Source: Pseudomonas sp. RC10
GTDB taxonomy: Bacteria > Pseudomonadota > Gammaproteobacteria > Pseudomonadales > Pseudomonadaceae
NCBI RefSeq assembly: GCF_038397775.1
Contig: NZ_CP151650.1
Span: 1,612,001 to 1,676,000, forward strand
Direction: 5' to 3'
DNA length: 64,000 nucleotides
Of this stretch, positions 43,717-52,812 are shown piece after piece. How positions within the stretch are numbered: the first letter of the stretch is position 1; the number at the start of each line of letters is the position of its first letter. The notes below the pieces were generated by a model, which searched no databases, was not told the origin of the DNA, and saw only the letters and a program-made list of their open reading frames with translations. The position numbers and the translations under genes are program-made.

Positions 43717-43787
43717 TTCTCTAAACCTCCCGGCCATGCTCAAGGGCTGACCCCGCGTGCCTTTGCCCTGGCACGCCCATCAACACC

Positions 43788-43844
43788 TTAGATGACGACT
43801 ATTACCTAAAATTACAATAGCGCCAATTCATCATCTATACCATC
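43788..43844. promoter_or_regulatory. TetR operator copy A (facing the tetR gene)
   Basis: CTTAGATGACGAC (43787-43799) and TTCATCATCTATACC (about 43827-43841) form a loose inverted repeat with half-site AGATGAYGA. The centre, ATTACCTAAAATTACAATA, resembles the centres of copies B (43913) and C (54473). It lies about 75 bases upstream of tetR, fitting autoregulation. Confidence 0.5.
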
Positions 43845-43905
43845 GCTTTCTGATTTTCGGTCGCCAGCTTTCGCCTAAACGGTCGGAATAACTCCCTGAC
43901 ACCGC

Positions 43906-43965
43906 TTGACAGTTTAGATGATGAGTCTTAGCTTAATGAATATAGTAACAACGCATCACCTAAAC
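43906..43965 (+). promoter_or_regulatory. RND operon promoter with TetR operator copy B
   Basis: TTGACA (43906-43911) and TAGCTT (43929-43934) are spaced by 17 bases. Overlapping them, TTTAGATGATGA (43913-43924) and CATCACCTAAAC (43954-43965) form a long inverted repeat. The stretch from CCGCTTGACAG onward is almost the same as the minus-strand promoter at 54532-54473. The rest of 43717-44083 is non-coding leader. Confidence 0.65.
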
Positions 43966-44083
43966 CGAGGGGAGTAACAGCGGGATAGGGATGCACCCAA
44001 CCACCGTGTCGAAGCACAGGACCAGGCATTGGTCTCCGTCCGACAGAGCCGACACCTCGATGCAACATAAGAGAGGCACCACG

Positions 44084-45325
44084 ATGAACAATGTAATTTC
44101 CCGGCCCGAAGGCCATGCGGTAGAAGGCCAGAGCGCAAATCGGTCGAGTTTCAAGATGTGGGGCATCTCGGCAGCTGTCGCCATTGCGCTGAGCGCTGCA
44201 GGTGCGGTGGTGTTCACCTCGCACGACCCGGTCGCTGCGCCGGAGGCGCCTTTGCCGGCGGTGGGTGTCGCCAAGCCGCTACAACAGAACATCGCGCCGC
44301 GCCTGGGTTTTCTGGGGCAGTTTTCGGCTATCGACAGGGTAGAGCTGCGCGCTCAGGTCGGCGGCACGCTGACAGGCATCCACTTCAAGGACGGCGACGT
44401 GGTCCGCAAAGGCGACCTACTGTTTGAAATTGATTCGGTGCCTTATGAAATCAAGCTGGCCCAAGCGACCGCGCAACTGGCTAATGCCACCTCTCGATTG
44501 GACTTGGCGACGCGGGAACTGACTCGCGCTCAGACCTTACGAGACAAGGACGCCGGTAGCGTGCAGAACGTAGACCAGCGTGCTGCGGAGAAGCAGGCGG
44601 CCCAAGCGGCAGTCGACGAAGCGAAAGCCTTGATTCGCGATGCTCGCTTTGATCTGGATCGCTGCAAAATCGTCGCGCCGTTCACCGGCCGTATCGGCAC
44701 ACACTTGGTATCGGTCGGCAACCTGATCGGCGGCAGCCGTACCGCGTCCGGAAACACCACGCTGCTTACCACGCTGGTCTCGGTTGACCCGATTTACCTC
44801 GACTTCGACATGAGCGAGTCCGATTACCTCAGCTACACCCGCGGTCGTGAAAATACAAAAGGTCCGATTGGCGGTCCGGTGCAAATCTCGCTGGCTGACG
44901 AACGCGACTACAAACGCAAAGGCACGCTGGACTTCATCGACAACTCACTGGATCGCCAGAGCGGCACCATTCGTGCCCGCGCGACGGTGCCAAACCCTGA
45001 TCTGCTGCTGACTCCAGGCGCCTTCGGACGCGTGCGGATGGACTACGCCAGCGCCACCCCGGCATTGCTGGTGCCTGACGCTTCGGTTCTGCCAGATCAG
45101 GCCAACCACATGGTGCTGACCGTCGACAATGAGAACGTGGTGACCGCCAAGATCGTCAATGTCGGCGATTTACGCGACGGCCTGCGGGTCATTCGTTCCG
45201 GGCTGGAACCAACCGATCGCGTGATCGTCGACGGCATACCGCGCGCTACCCCCGGTAAGAAAGTCAATCCAGAAGATAAAACCCTCCAGGCCACCGCTGA
45301 ATCGGCGCCAACCAAGCAAGGATAA
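44084..45325 (+). CDS. RND efflux periplasmic adaptor (membrane fusion protein)
   Basis: This 413-aa adaptor starts at ATG 44084 (GAGAGG upstream; the frame opens at 43991). A single N-terminal membrane helix (about 23-45) without lipobox cysteine anchors it. The lipoyl halves (RVELRAQVGGTLTGIHFKDGD and FDLDRCKIVAPFTGRIG) flank an alpha-hairpin, and the beta-barrel and membrane-proximal domains follow. It links the RND pump and outer-membrane channel. The pump gene starts six bases after its stop. Confidence 0.92.
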   Translation: MNNVISRPEGHAVEGQSANRSSFKMWGISAAVAIALSAAGAVVFTSHDPVAAPEAPLPAVGVAKPLQQNIAPRLGFLGQFSAIDRVELRAQVGGTLTGIHFKDGDVVRKGDLLFEIDSVPYEIKLAQATAQLANATSRLDLATRELTRAQTLRDKDAGSVQNVDQRAAEKQAAQAAVDEAKALIRDARFDLDRCKIVAPFTGRIGTHLVSVGNLIGGSRTASGNTTLLTTLVSVDPIYLDFDMSESDYLSYTRGRENTKGPIGGPVQISLADERDYKRKGTLDFIDNSLDRQSGTIRARATVPNPDLLLTPGAFGRVRMDYASATPALLVPDASVLPDQANHMVLTVDNENVVTAKIVNVGDLRDGLRVIRSGLEPTDRVIVDGIPRATPGKKVNPEDKTLQATAESAPTKQG

Positions 45326-45331
45326 TCGGAC

Positions 45332-48300
45332 ATGAAACTCACTCACTTTTTTATTGAGCACCCGCGCTTTGCCGCCGTACTCAATATCTTCGTGATGCTG
45401 TTCGGCTTGGCGGCTTTGAGCCAGCTACCGGTCGCGCAGTATCCAAACATCGTTCCACCCACGGTGCAGATCACCACGAACTACCCGGGTGCGTCGGCCG
45501 ACACTATTGCCAAGACCGTGGCCACGCCGCTTGAGCAGGCAGTCAACGGCGTCGAAAGCATGGAATACATCACTAGCCAGTCCACCGGCAACGGCCAACT
45601 GACCATCACGGTGATTTTCAAAGTCGGCTCCGATCCGAATCTAGCACTGATGCTGACTCGCAACCGGGTTCAGGATGCGTTATCGCGTTTGCCCCAAGAA
45701 GTGCAGCTGCAAGGCGTGCAGGTGAAGAAGACCATCGCCGCGTTGTTGCTCGGGGTGCACATGTACTCCCCGAACGGTACTCGCAACGCCGAATACCTAT
45801 CCAACTACGGAATGCGCCTGCGCGATGAAATCGCTCGAATTCCGGGTGTTGCGGACTTCTGGATGCTGGGTGAGCGGCAGTACGCCATGCGGGTCTGGAT
45901 CGACCCGGACAAGGCGGCTTCCTACAACATCAGCGCCGCAGAAATTCTTGCTGCACTGCGTGCGCAGAATGCTCAGGTGTCCGCCGGTGTGCTCGAGCAG
46001 CCGCCAGTGGCCAGCGATGCTGCGTATCAGATCAACGTAGAAGCGCTGGGCCGTCTGACGACGCCTGAACAGTTCGAAGACGTGATCGTCAAATCCGACA
46101 ACAAGGGCCGCGTGACCCGCATTCGCGACATCGGTCGTGCTGAGCTAGGTTCGGTTGATTACGGTTCTGTCGCCTATGCCGACGAACATGTCTCGGCGCC
46201 GTTCTGGGTGATTGCCACCCCTGGCACCAACGTGGTCGAACTTGAACACGCGATCTGGGACAAGATGGCGGAGCTGAAAAAGTCGTTCCCGGCGGACGTC
46301 GATTACATGAAAATCTACGACCCGACGACCTTTGTCGGCCAGTCGATCCATGAAGTAATGCTTACCATCTTCGATGCGATCATTCTGGTCATTATTGTAG
46401 TCTTCGTCTTCCTGCAAAGCTGGCGCGCTACACTGATCCCGGTCATAGCCATCCCGATTTCCCTAGTAGGCGCGTTCACCGTGCTTGCGCTGTTCGGCGC
46501 CTCGATTAACAACTTGTCCCTTTTCGGCCTGGTGTTGGCGGTGGGGATTGTGGTGGACGACGCCATCGTTGTGGTGGAGAACGTCGAACGCAACATGGCC
46601 ATGGGCATGACGCCCAGAGAAGCGGCCCACCGGACCATGGACGAGGTCTCTGGCGCGCTGATCGCCATTGCATTGACCTTGTGTGCGGTGTTCGTTCCGG
46701 CAGCGTTCATCTCCGGTATCTCAGGCCTGTTCTTTAAGCAGTTTGCGATCACCATCGCGGCCTCGACCATTATTTCGGCGTTTGTTTCGTTGACCCTAAG
46801 CCCTGCGTTGTGTGCTGTGTTTCTCAAACCGCACAAACGTGACGAGAAGCATGGTTCGAGCTTGGGTGCGCGCTTCATGGATGCCGTGTTCGGTCGTTTC
46901 AACCGTGGTTTCGACTGGCTGTCCGATCACTACGGCAGGTTCACTGGCCGCTTCGTACGCGCTACCACTTTGGTGCTCATTACCTATGCTGGCCTGATGG
47001 CGCTAACCGGCTTTCAAATGTCGCGCATGAGCACCAGCTTCATTCCGGATCAGGACATTGGCTACCTGGCGATCATCGTCCAACTGCCACCGGGTGCAAG
47101 TCTGGCGCGAACGGATGAAGTGGTGCGTGAGGTCAATCGGATTGCACTTGAAACTCCGGGCATCAAGGACATCGGCCATACGTCGCCGGCGACCGGACTG
47201 GACGTGGCCACCGGTACCGTAGCCCCAAATATCGGCACCGTGTTCGTCGGCCTGCCATCGCTGTACGACAAACAGGTACCGGGGGTGAACGCCAAAGTCA
47301 TGGTGGCACGTCTGCAAGAGCGTATGTCTGTGGTCAAGGATGCTTTCGTGCTGGTGGTTAATCCGCCGCCCGTGCAGGGCTTGGGAACGGCCGGTGGCTT
47401 CAAGTTCATGCTCAAGGACAAGGAAGGCTTGGGACCTCAGGCGCTCGCAAAGGCGACCAACGAACTAGTGGCAGCTGCTAACCAAGACCCTTCGTTTGCA
47501 GGTGTGTTCACGGTATTCACTGCAGGCGCGCCATCGGTTTATGCCGACATTGATCGCCTGAAAGCCGAGAAGGTCGGGCTGACTCCGACGGACGTATTCA
47601 GCACCTTGCAGCTGTACCTAGGTTCGCAGTACGTCAATGACTTCAACTATCTGGGCCGTACCTATCAAGTGCGGGTCCAAGGTGATCAAGAATTCCGCAG
47701 GAGCAAGGAAGACATCGCTCAGCTCAAAGCGCGTAATGCCTCTGGAGACATGGTGCCGATCGGTTCGGTGGCCAGTTTCCACGACACCACCGCGCCTTAC
47801 CGTGTGCCTCGTTACAACCTGTTTCCTGCCTCAGAAGTGCTTGGCGCCGCTGCGCCGGGCGTAGCCTCGGGCGATGCGATGGATCGTATGGAGCAACTGG
47901 CTCAGAACGTGCTGCCATCAGGCATTCAGCTGGAATGGACCGAACTTGCCTATCAACAGAAGAAGGCCGGTACCCCGACGCTATTGATCTTCGCAGCCTC
48001 TGCATTGTTCGTGTTCCTGGTGTTGGCTGCGCAGTATGAAAGCTGGAGATTGCCACTGGCGATTGTGCTCATCGTGCCGATGTGTCTGCTCGCTGCGGCG
48101 CTGGGGCTGGATGCGCGGACCATGTCCATCGACATCCTGGCGCAGATCGGTTTCGTGGTGTTGGTAGGGCTGGCGGCGAAGAACGCGATCCTGATCGTCG
48201 AGTTCGCCAAGCAGCGTCAGGACGATCACGGCGACAAGGCAGAGGATGCGTCGGTGGCTGCCGCTCGTACTCGTCTGCGTCCGATTCTAATGACGTCGAT

Positions 48301-48523
48301 CGCTTTCGTGGCTGGTGTCGCACCGCTAGTGTTTGCCCACGGCGCCGGTTCGGAAATGCGCCAGTCACTGGGCACCACGGTCTTCTTCGGCATGCTCGGT
48401 GTGACTATTTTCGGCCTCATCTTTACCCCTGGTTTCTACACCTTTGTCGTCAACCTCAAAAAACAGAGGTCGGCCTCTTCGACTGCGCCCTCAAAAGATG
48501 GAGGCTTGCATGAACAGCATTAA
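45332..48523 (+). CDS. RND multidrug efflux transporter (HAE-1 family)
   Basis: This 1063-aa inner-membrane pump has the usual 12-helix layout with two large periplasmic loops. Features are FAAVLNIFVMLFGLAALSQLP (TM1), the docking and porter domains, the proton-relay aspartates in TM4 (GIVVDDAIVVVENVER) and the TM10-12 block (GLAAKNAILIVEFAKQ, GAGSEMRQSLGTTVF). Length and motifs fit MexF/AcrB-like pumps. It expels drugs or aromatic compounds using proton force. The stop overlaps the outer-membrane gene by 14 bases. Confidence 0.95.
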   Translation: MKLTHFFIEHPRFAAVLNIFVMLFGLAALSQLPVAQYPNIVPPTVQITTNYPGASADTIAKTVATPLEQAVNGVESMEYITSQSTGNGQLTITVIFKVGSDPNLALMLTRNRVQDALSRLPQEVQLQGVQVKKTIAALLLGVHMYSPNGTRNAEYLSNYGMRLRDEIARIPGVADFWMLGERQYAMRVWIDPDKAASYNISAAEILAALRAQNAQVSAGVLEQPPVASDAAYQINVEALGRLTTPEQFEDVIVKSDNKGRVTRIRDIGRAELGSVDYGSVAYADEHVSAPFWVIATPGTNVVELEHAIWDKMAELKKSFPADVDYMKIYDPTTFVGQSIHEVMLTIFDAIILVIIVVFVFLQSWRATLIPVIAIPISLVGAFTVLALFGASINNLSLFGLVLAVGIVVDDAIVVVENVERNMAMGMTPREAAHRTMDEVSGALIAIALTLCAVFVPAAFISGISGLFFKQFAITIAASTIISAFVSLTLSPALCAVFLKPHKRDEKHGSSLGARFMDAVFGRFNRGFDWLSDHYGRFTGRFVRATTLVLITYAGLMALTGFQMSRMSTSFIPDQDIGYLAIIVQLPPGASLARTDEVVREVNRIALETPGIKDIGHTSPATGLDVATGTVAPNIGTVFVGLPSLYDKQVPGVNAKVMVARLQERMSVVKDAFVLVVNPPPVQGLGTAGGFKFMLKDKEGLGPQALAKATNELVAAANQDPSFAGVFTVFTAGAPSVYADIDRLKAEKVGLTPTDVFSTLQLYLGSQYVNDFNYLGRTYQVRVQGDQEFRRSKEDIAQLKARNASGDMVPIGSVASFHDTTAPYRVPRYNLFPASEVLGAAAPGVASGDAMDRMEQLAQNVLPSGIQLEWTELAYQQKKAGTPTLLIFAASALFVFLVLAAQYESWRLPLAIVLIVPMCLLAAALGLDARTMSIDILAQIGFVVLVGLAAKNAILIVEFAKQRQDDHGDKAEDASVAAARTRLRPILMTSIAFVAGVAPLVFAHGAGSEMRQSLGTTVFFGMLGVTIFGLIFTPGFYTFVVNLKKQRSASSTAPSKDGGLHEQH

Positions 48524-50006
48524 TACGAAGGCGCTCAAAACTGCGCTCAGCAGCCTGGCCCTCAGCGTGATGCTGGCCGGTTGCATGGTGGGCCCAGATT
48601 ACGTGGCCCCGAAATCCGAGCTGACCGAGTTCCACAACAAGGCCAGTGATCAGGTGAAAGCCGGTCAGCAGGCGCTGCAACTTGATCGCTGGTGGACCGG
48701 GTTCAACGACCCGATGCTCGCGAACATCGTGCAACGGGCGCTGGATCAGAACCTTGACCTCGCTGCTTCGGTGGCGCGGGTCAACCAGGCCCGGGCTGCG
48801 GCCTCGGGCGCCGGAGCGCAATTGCTGCCAACCGTTGATCTGGGGGCTTCTGCCTCGGCTCAACGACAAAGCCTGCGTGGCCCGACCGCTTCGGTGGCAG
48901 GTCCGGGGCCGGGATTCGACCGTAATATTCACGACACCAACATCGGGCCGTCCGCCAGTTGGGAAATCGACGTCGCAGGCGGCCTGCGTCGCAACGCCGC
49001 TGCGGCGGAGAACGAAGCAGACGCAGCGGAAGCCGACCGTTTGGGCACGCGCATCATCGTCGCTGCCGATGCAGCAGATGCGTACTTGCAGGTTCGGGGT
49101 TTTCAGGCCCGTCTTGAAATCGCCCGGCAGCAGATCGAAACCGATGAGCATCTGTTGAAACTGGTCAAGGATCGCTATGACGCGGGGGCCGCTCAAGGGT
49201 TGGAAATCGCCCAGGCCGATGCATTGCTGAAATCGGCTCGCGCCACAGTTCCGCCCTTGCAGATCGCCCTGCAACAACAGCTGAATCGGCTCGATGTGCT
49301 GATGGGGCAGCAGCCCGGGACTTACGCGCAGCAACTGGCGAAGTACACCGACATTCCCGGTATCCCGGCTGTACCGGGTGATGCGGAGCCGACTGACGTG
49401 TTACGTCGTCGTCCCGACATCATCGCCGCTGAACGTCGCCTGGCCGCGTCCAACGAGCGTATTGGCGCTGCGATTTCGGACTACTACCCGAAAGTGTCGC
49501 TGTCTGGCGCGCTGGGTTTCGATACCACCAGCGGCAGCCTGTTCAGTTCCCGTTCGTTCACGGCCCTCGGTGGCGGAACGCTGCGTTGGCGGTTGTTCGA
49601 CTTCGGCAAGGTAGACGCCGAAGTCGCTCAGGCGAAAGGGGCGAATGCCGAAGCACTCGCGCTTTATCGGCAAGCCGTGCTGAAAGCAGCGGAGGACGTC
49701 GAAAACGCGTTCGTCGGGCTCAACCAGACGGCGATCCATGTGATTCAGCTGCAAGAGCAGGTGGACGCACTCGTGAAATCCCGCGACCTGTCCGAGCAAG
49801 CCTATCGTGCCGGTTCGATCACACTGACCGACGTACTGGACGCCGACCGCCTGTTGCTGTCGGCCCGCGATGAACTCGACGCCAATCGTGCCGGTGCAGC
49901 CCGCTCTGCCGTCGCGGTGTATCGCGCCTTGGGTGGCGGCTGGGAGTCTTCCGTACCGGTCAATCACAACCAAGACGTTGCCGTCGCCAACCCCACCACT
50001 AAATGA
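48510..50006 (+). CDS. Outer-membrane efflux channel lipoprotein (OprM/NodT family)
   Basis: This 498-aa protein starts at ATG 48510 (GGAGG five bases upstream), inside the pump gene. The signal ends in lipobox LAGC followed by MVGPDYVAP. Two OEP repeats follow, with DRWWTGFNDPMLANIVQRALDQN and LRRRPDIIAAERRLAASNERIGAA. It forms the trimeric TolC-like duct of this tripartite pump. It ends the core of the operon; the PEP-mutase-like gene starts 70 bases downstream. Confidence 0.93.
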   Translation: MNSINTKALKTALSSLALSVMLAGCMVGPDYVAPKSELTEFHNKASDQVKAGQQALQLDRWWTGFNDPMLANIVQRALDQNLDLAASVARVNQARAAASGAGAQLLPTVDLGASASAQRQSLRGPTASVAGPGPGFDRNIHDTNIGPSASWEIDVAGGLRRNAAAAENEADAAEADRLGTRIIVAADAADAYLQVRGFQARLEIARQQIETDEHLLKLVKDRYDAGAAQGLEIAQADALLKSARATVPPLQIALQQQLNRLDVLMGQQPGTYAQQLAKYTDIPGIPAVPGDAEPTDVLRRRPDIIAAERRLAASNERIGAAISDYYPKVSLSGALGFDTTSGSLFSSRSFTALGGGTLRWRLFDFGKVDAEVAQAKGANAEALALYRQAVLKAAEDVENAFVGLNQTAIHVIQLQEQVDALVKSRDLSEQAYRAGSITLTDVLDADRLLLSARDELDANRAGAARSAVAVYRALGGGWESSVPVNHNQDVAVANPTTK

Positions 50007-50076
50007 TCCCGGCGCCGAGCCGCACGATGCGGCGGCCCGGCGCTGCACGAACCTTATTGCCTGACTGGAGAACCCC

Positions 50077-50883
50077 ATGTCCAACACGATTGAGCAATTC
50101 CGCGAACTGCACAAAAACACGCTCCCTTTATTGCTGCCGAACGCATGGGACGCTGGCAGTGCCCGGCTGTTCGAAGACTTCGGCGCGACCGCCATCGCCA
50201 CTACCAGCGCCGGCGTGGCGTGGTCATTGGGTTATCAGGATGGCTACAAGATGCCTATCGACGACGTGATCGCGCTGGCGTTTCGTATCACTCGCGCGGT
50301 GTCTGTTCCGGTCTCCATCGATTTCGAAAACGGCTATTCCGACGATCCGAAAGTCGTCGCCAATAACGTCATGCGTCTGGCGGATTGGGGCGTGGCCGGT
50401 ATCAACCTGGAAGACGGCGAAGACGATCCGGTGTTGGTCGCCCGCAAGATCGACGCCATTCGCAATGCCGCATCGAAGGCTGGAGTAGACATTTTCGTCA
50501 ACTTGCGAACGGACGTGGTGCTGTTTGGGCTGGTCGAGCCTGCGCGGCAAGTGGAAGAGTCCATTTCCCGTGGCAATTTCTACGCAAAAGCCGGGGCTGA
50601 CGGCCTGTTCCTTCCGGGCATTTCCCGCTCGGACGATATCCAGAAAGTCGCGGAGGCCGTTCCGTTGCCGCTGAACGTGATGTCGGTCCCAGGGCTTGCC
50701 GACAGCACCGAACTGGCTCGCCTCGGGGTAAAGCGTCTGAGTGCCGGATCGGGTGTCGCGCAGGCGATCTGGGGAAGCGCCGAGGGCATCGTCAGCCATT
50801 TCCTGAAAGGCGGTGATCAGTCTCCGCTGTTCGCTGACGCCATGCACTTTGGGCACCTGCAAGAACTGTTCGGCAAGGACTGA
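50077..50883 (+). CDS. Isocitrate lyase/PEP mutase-family enzyme
   Basis: This 268-aa TIM-barrel enzyme has the superfamily motifs LLPNAWDAGSARLFEDFG, TTSAGVAWSLGY, the metal-binding VSIDFENGYSDDP and GINLEDGEDD. The KKCGH-type catalytic loop of isocitrate lyase is absent, so the reaction (C-C or P-C bond cleavage of an oxo- or hydroxy-acid) is not defined. It follows the efflux operon on the same strand and ends at a terminator, so it may be cotranscribed with the pump. Confidence 0.85.
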   Translation: MSNTIEQFRELHKNTLPLLLPNAWDAGSARLFEDFGATAIATTSAGVAWSLGYQDGYKMPIDDVIALAFRITRAVSVPVSIDFENGYSDDPKVVANNVMRLADWGVAGINLEDGEDDPVLVARKIDAIRNAASKAGVDIFVNLRTDVVLFGLVEPARQVEESISRGNFYAKAGADGLFLPGISRSDDIQKVAEAVPLPLNVMSVPGLADSTELARLGVKRLSAGSGVAQAIWGSAEGIVSHFLKGGDQSPLFADAMHFGHLQELFGKD

Positions 50884-50895
50884 TGCCTCTGTGTC

Positions 50896-50936
50896 TTGCC
50901 ACCTGATAAATAGGTCGAGCAGGTGGCAGGTTTTTA
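50896..50936 (+). terminator. Terminator after the PEP-mutase-like gene
   Basis: GCCACCTG (50898-50905) pairs with CAGGTGGC (50920-50927), followed by AGG and five T. It lies 15 bases after the stop at 50883 and closes the efflux operon. Confidence 0.85.
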
Positions 50937-50999
50937 GGGCCACCGGCGCGACCGGAGCCCAACAGCCAGACTGGCTCATCCATTTCGCAAGAGGGCGTC

Positions 51000-52187
51000 A
51001 TGCAAACCACACAAGACTCAACGAGCCTTCAGACCCGCGCACCGGTGGCGTTGTTCGCGCTGGCTGCGGGCGTGCTGATCACTAATCAGTTCGCGCCGCA
51101 AACCCTGGTCGGCCTGATAGGCGAAACCTACAACTTGCCGTCGTCCTATGGCGGCCTGGTCGCGATGATTACTCTGCTGGGCTATGCCGCAGGCCTCCTG
51201 TTTCTGGTTCCGCTGGCAGATCTGGTCGAGAATCGCAGGCTGGTTTTGCAGATGTTGGTGGCAGCAGCCCTTTCTGCAGTGGGCGTGGTGTTCGCACCCA
51301 ATGCACCGGCCCTGTTTTTCCTGATGTTTGTGCTTGGGGCTGGCTCGTCCGCCATTCAGGTCTTGGTGCCTACCGCAGCCGCCATGACCGAGCCTGCTCA
51401 TCGAGGGCGCGTGATCGGCGACATCATGAGCGGGTTGCTGGTGGGGATTCTGTTGTCGCGCCCTATTGCCAGTTTTCTCGCCGGGACCTGGGGCTGGAAA
51501 TCGTTCTACGTTTTCAGTGCAGTGTCGACCACGCTGCTGGGGCTGCTGCTCGCCCTAAAACTGCCGAAACGGTTGCCTGCTGCGCCAATTGCCTATCCCG
51601 CTCTGATCGCATCGATGTGGCACCTCTTCACGCGGCAGCCCGTATTGCGCGACCGCGCCATCTCCGCGGCAATCGTCATGGCCGGTTTCAACTTTTTCTG
51701 GACCACGATCGCTTACGTACTCCAGGCCGAACCCTTTTCCTTGAGCCAGAAAGGCATCGCGCTGTTCGCCCTGTTCGGCGCGGGTGGCGCACTCATTACG
51801 CCGTTGGTGGGCCGCCTGGCTGACAAGGGACACGGGCTGCGCGTCACGCACATTGCTCACGCCACGCTGATCGTGGGCTTTGTGGTAGCTGCAATCAGTG
51901 GATTGAGTACGTCATTGCCGGCGAGCCTATTGATCGTCGGTTTGGGGATCAGCGCCTTGTTGCTGGACATGGGCGTGCTGGGTAACCACACCGTGGGCCG
52001 CTACATGATCAATCTACTCAACCCGGAAGCCCGGGGGCGCATCAATGGCATCTTCGTTGGCGTGTTTTTCATTGGTGGGGCAATCGGTTCGGCATTGTCA
52101 GGCGTGCTTTGGTCTTTGGGTGGCTGGGGTGCAGTGTGCGCCGGTGGCGTCGTGTTAGGCCTTTTGGCCTGCGTCGCGCGCAAGTGA
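51000..52187 (+). CDS. MFS transporter (DHA1/AraJ-like)
   Basis: This 395-aa protein has about 12 hydrophobic segments and MFS motif remnants: LGYAAGLLFLVPLADLVENRRL (motif A), TEPAHRGRVIGDIMSGLLVGI, and ARGRINGIFVGVFFIGGAIGSALSG. It resembles sugar- or drug-efflux permeases of the DHA1 group. It lies 64 bases after a terminator and is convergent with the TetR gene at 52238. Confidence 0.9.
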   Translation: MQTTQDSTSLQTRAPVALFALAAGVLITNQFAPQTLVGLIGETYNLPSSYGGLVAMITLLGYAAGLLFLVPLADLVENRRLVLQMLVAAALSAVGVVFAPNAPALFFLMFVLGAGSSAIQVLVPTAAAMTEPAHRGRVIGDIMSGLLVGILLSRPIASFLAGTWGWKSFYVFSAVSTTLLGLLLALKLPKRLPAAPIAYPALIASMWHLFTRQPVLRDRAISAAIVMAGFNFFWTTIAYVLQAEPFSLSQKGIALFALFGAGGALITPLVGRLADKGHGLRVTHIAHATLIVGFVVAAISGLSTSLPASLLIVGLGISALLLDMGVLGNHTVGRYMINLLNPEARGRINGIFVGVFFIGGAIGSALSGVLWSLGGWGAVCAGGVVLGLLACVARK

Positions 52188-52237
52188 TCGCGCGGGATCA
52201 GAAGGAAGACTTGGAGTGCCAGAACTGAAAGGAGCTG

Positions 52238-52792
52238 TTACTCCAGCCCCCAAAGGTGCCGGGTCGCTGCCAAAAAACGCTGAGACAGGGTTTCGTCGTT
52301 GACCGCTTTGGCAATCATCAGCGCGCCTGCCATTGACGCCAGCAATTGCATGGCACGTTCTTCGTCCATGGTGTTCTGGCGGTCGTCCGGTTTGCTCATC
52401 AGCAGCTTGAGCATGCGCTTGATGCCATGGTCGTAGACGTTACCGAGGCTGTTCTTGTTCCGCGACACGTCCGGCGACAGGATGGGGACGGGGCAACCGC
52501 CTTGCACGCTGTTGCGATGCTCAGCGCTAAGATAGCGATCGATCACTGATTCAAGCGTGGTCGGTCGCGACAGCAGGTCGTGGTACTCATCGAACATCAA
52601 GGCCACGGCCTCGGCCATCAACTGCCCTTTGCCGTCAGGAAACTGCTTGTAAAAACCACCGTGGGTCAGACCGACGGTCTTGGACAGCTTCTGGATGCCG
52701 ATACCTTCGATTCCGTGTTCCCGGTAGAGGCGGGAAGCGGTCACGATCATCTTCTCTCTGTTAAGTATTTTCTGCAGTGCCCGGACTTTCAT
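52238..52792 (-). CDS. TetR-family transcriptional regulator
   Basis: This 184-aa protein has an N-terminal HTH, REHGIEGIGIQKLSKTVGLTHGGFYKQFPDGKGQLMAEAV, and a C-terminal domain with GGCPVPILSPDVSR. The GLTHGGFYKQF recognition helix relates it to the other two TetR proteins of the window, but it is more distant. It is next to alkA (52813) and convergent with the MFS gene; its targets are unknown. Confidence 0.9.
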   Translation of the reverse strand: MKVRALQKILNREKMIVTASRLYREHGIEGIGIQKLSKTVGLTHGGFYKQFPDGKGQLMAEAVALMFDEYHDLLSRPTTLESVIDRYLSAEHRNSVQGGCPVPILSPDVSRNKNSLGNVYDHGIKRMLKLLMSKPDDRQNTMDEERAMQLLASMAGALMIAKAVNDETLSQRFLAATRHLWGLE

Positions 52793-52812
52793 GTCTCATT
52801 CCTTGGGTGGGT

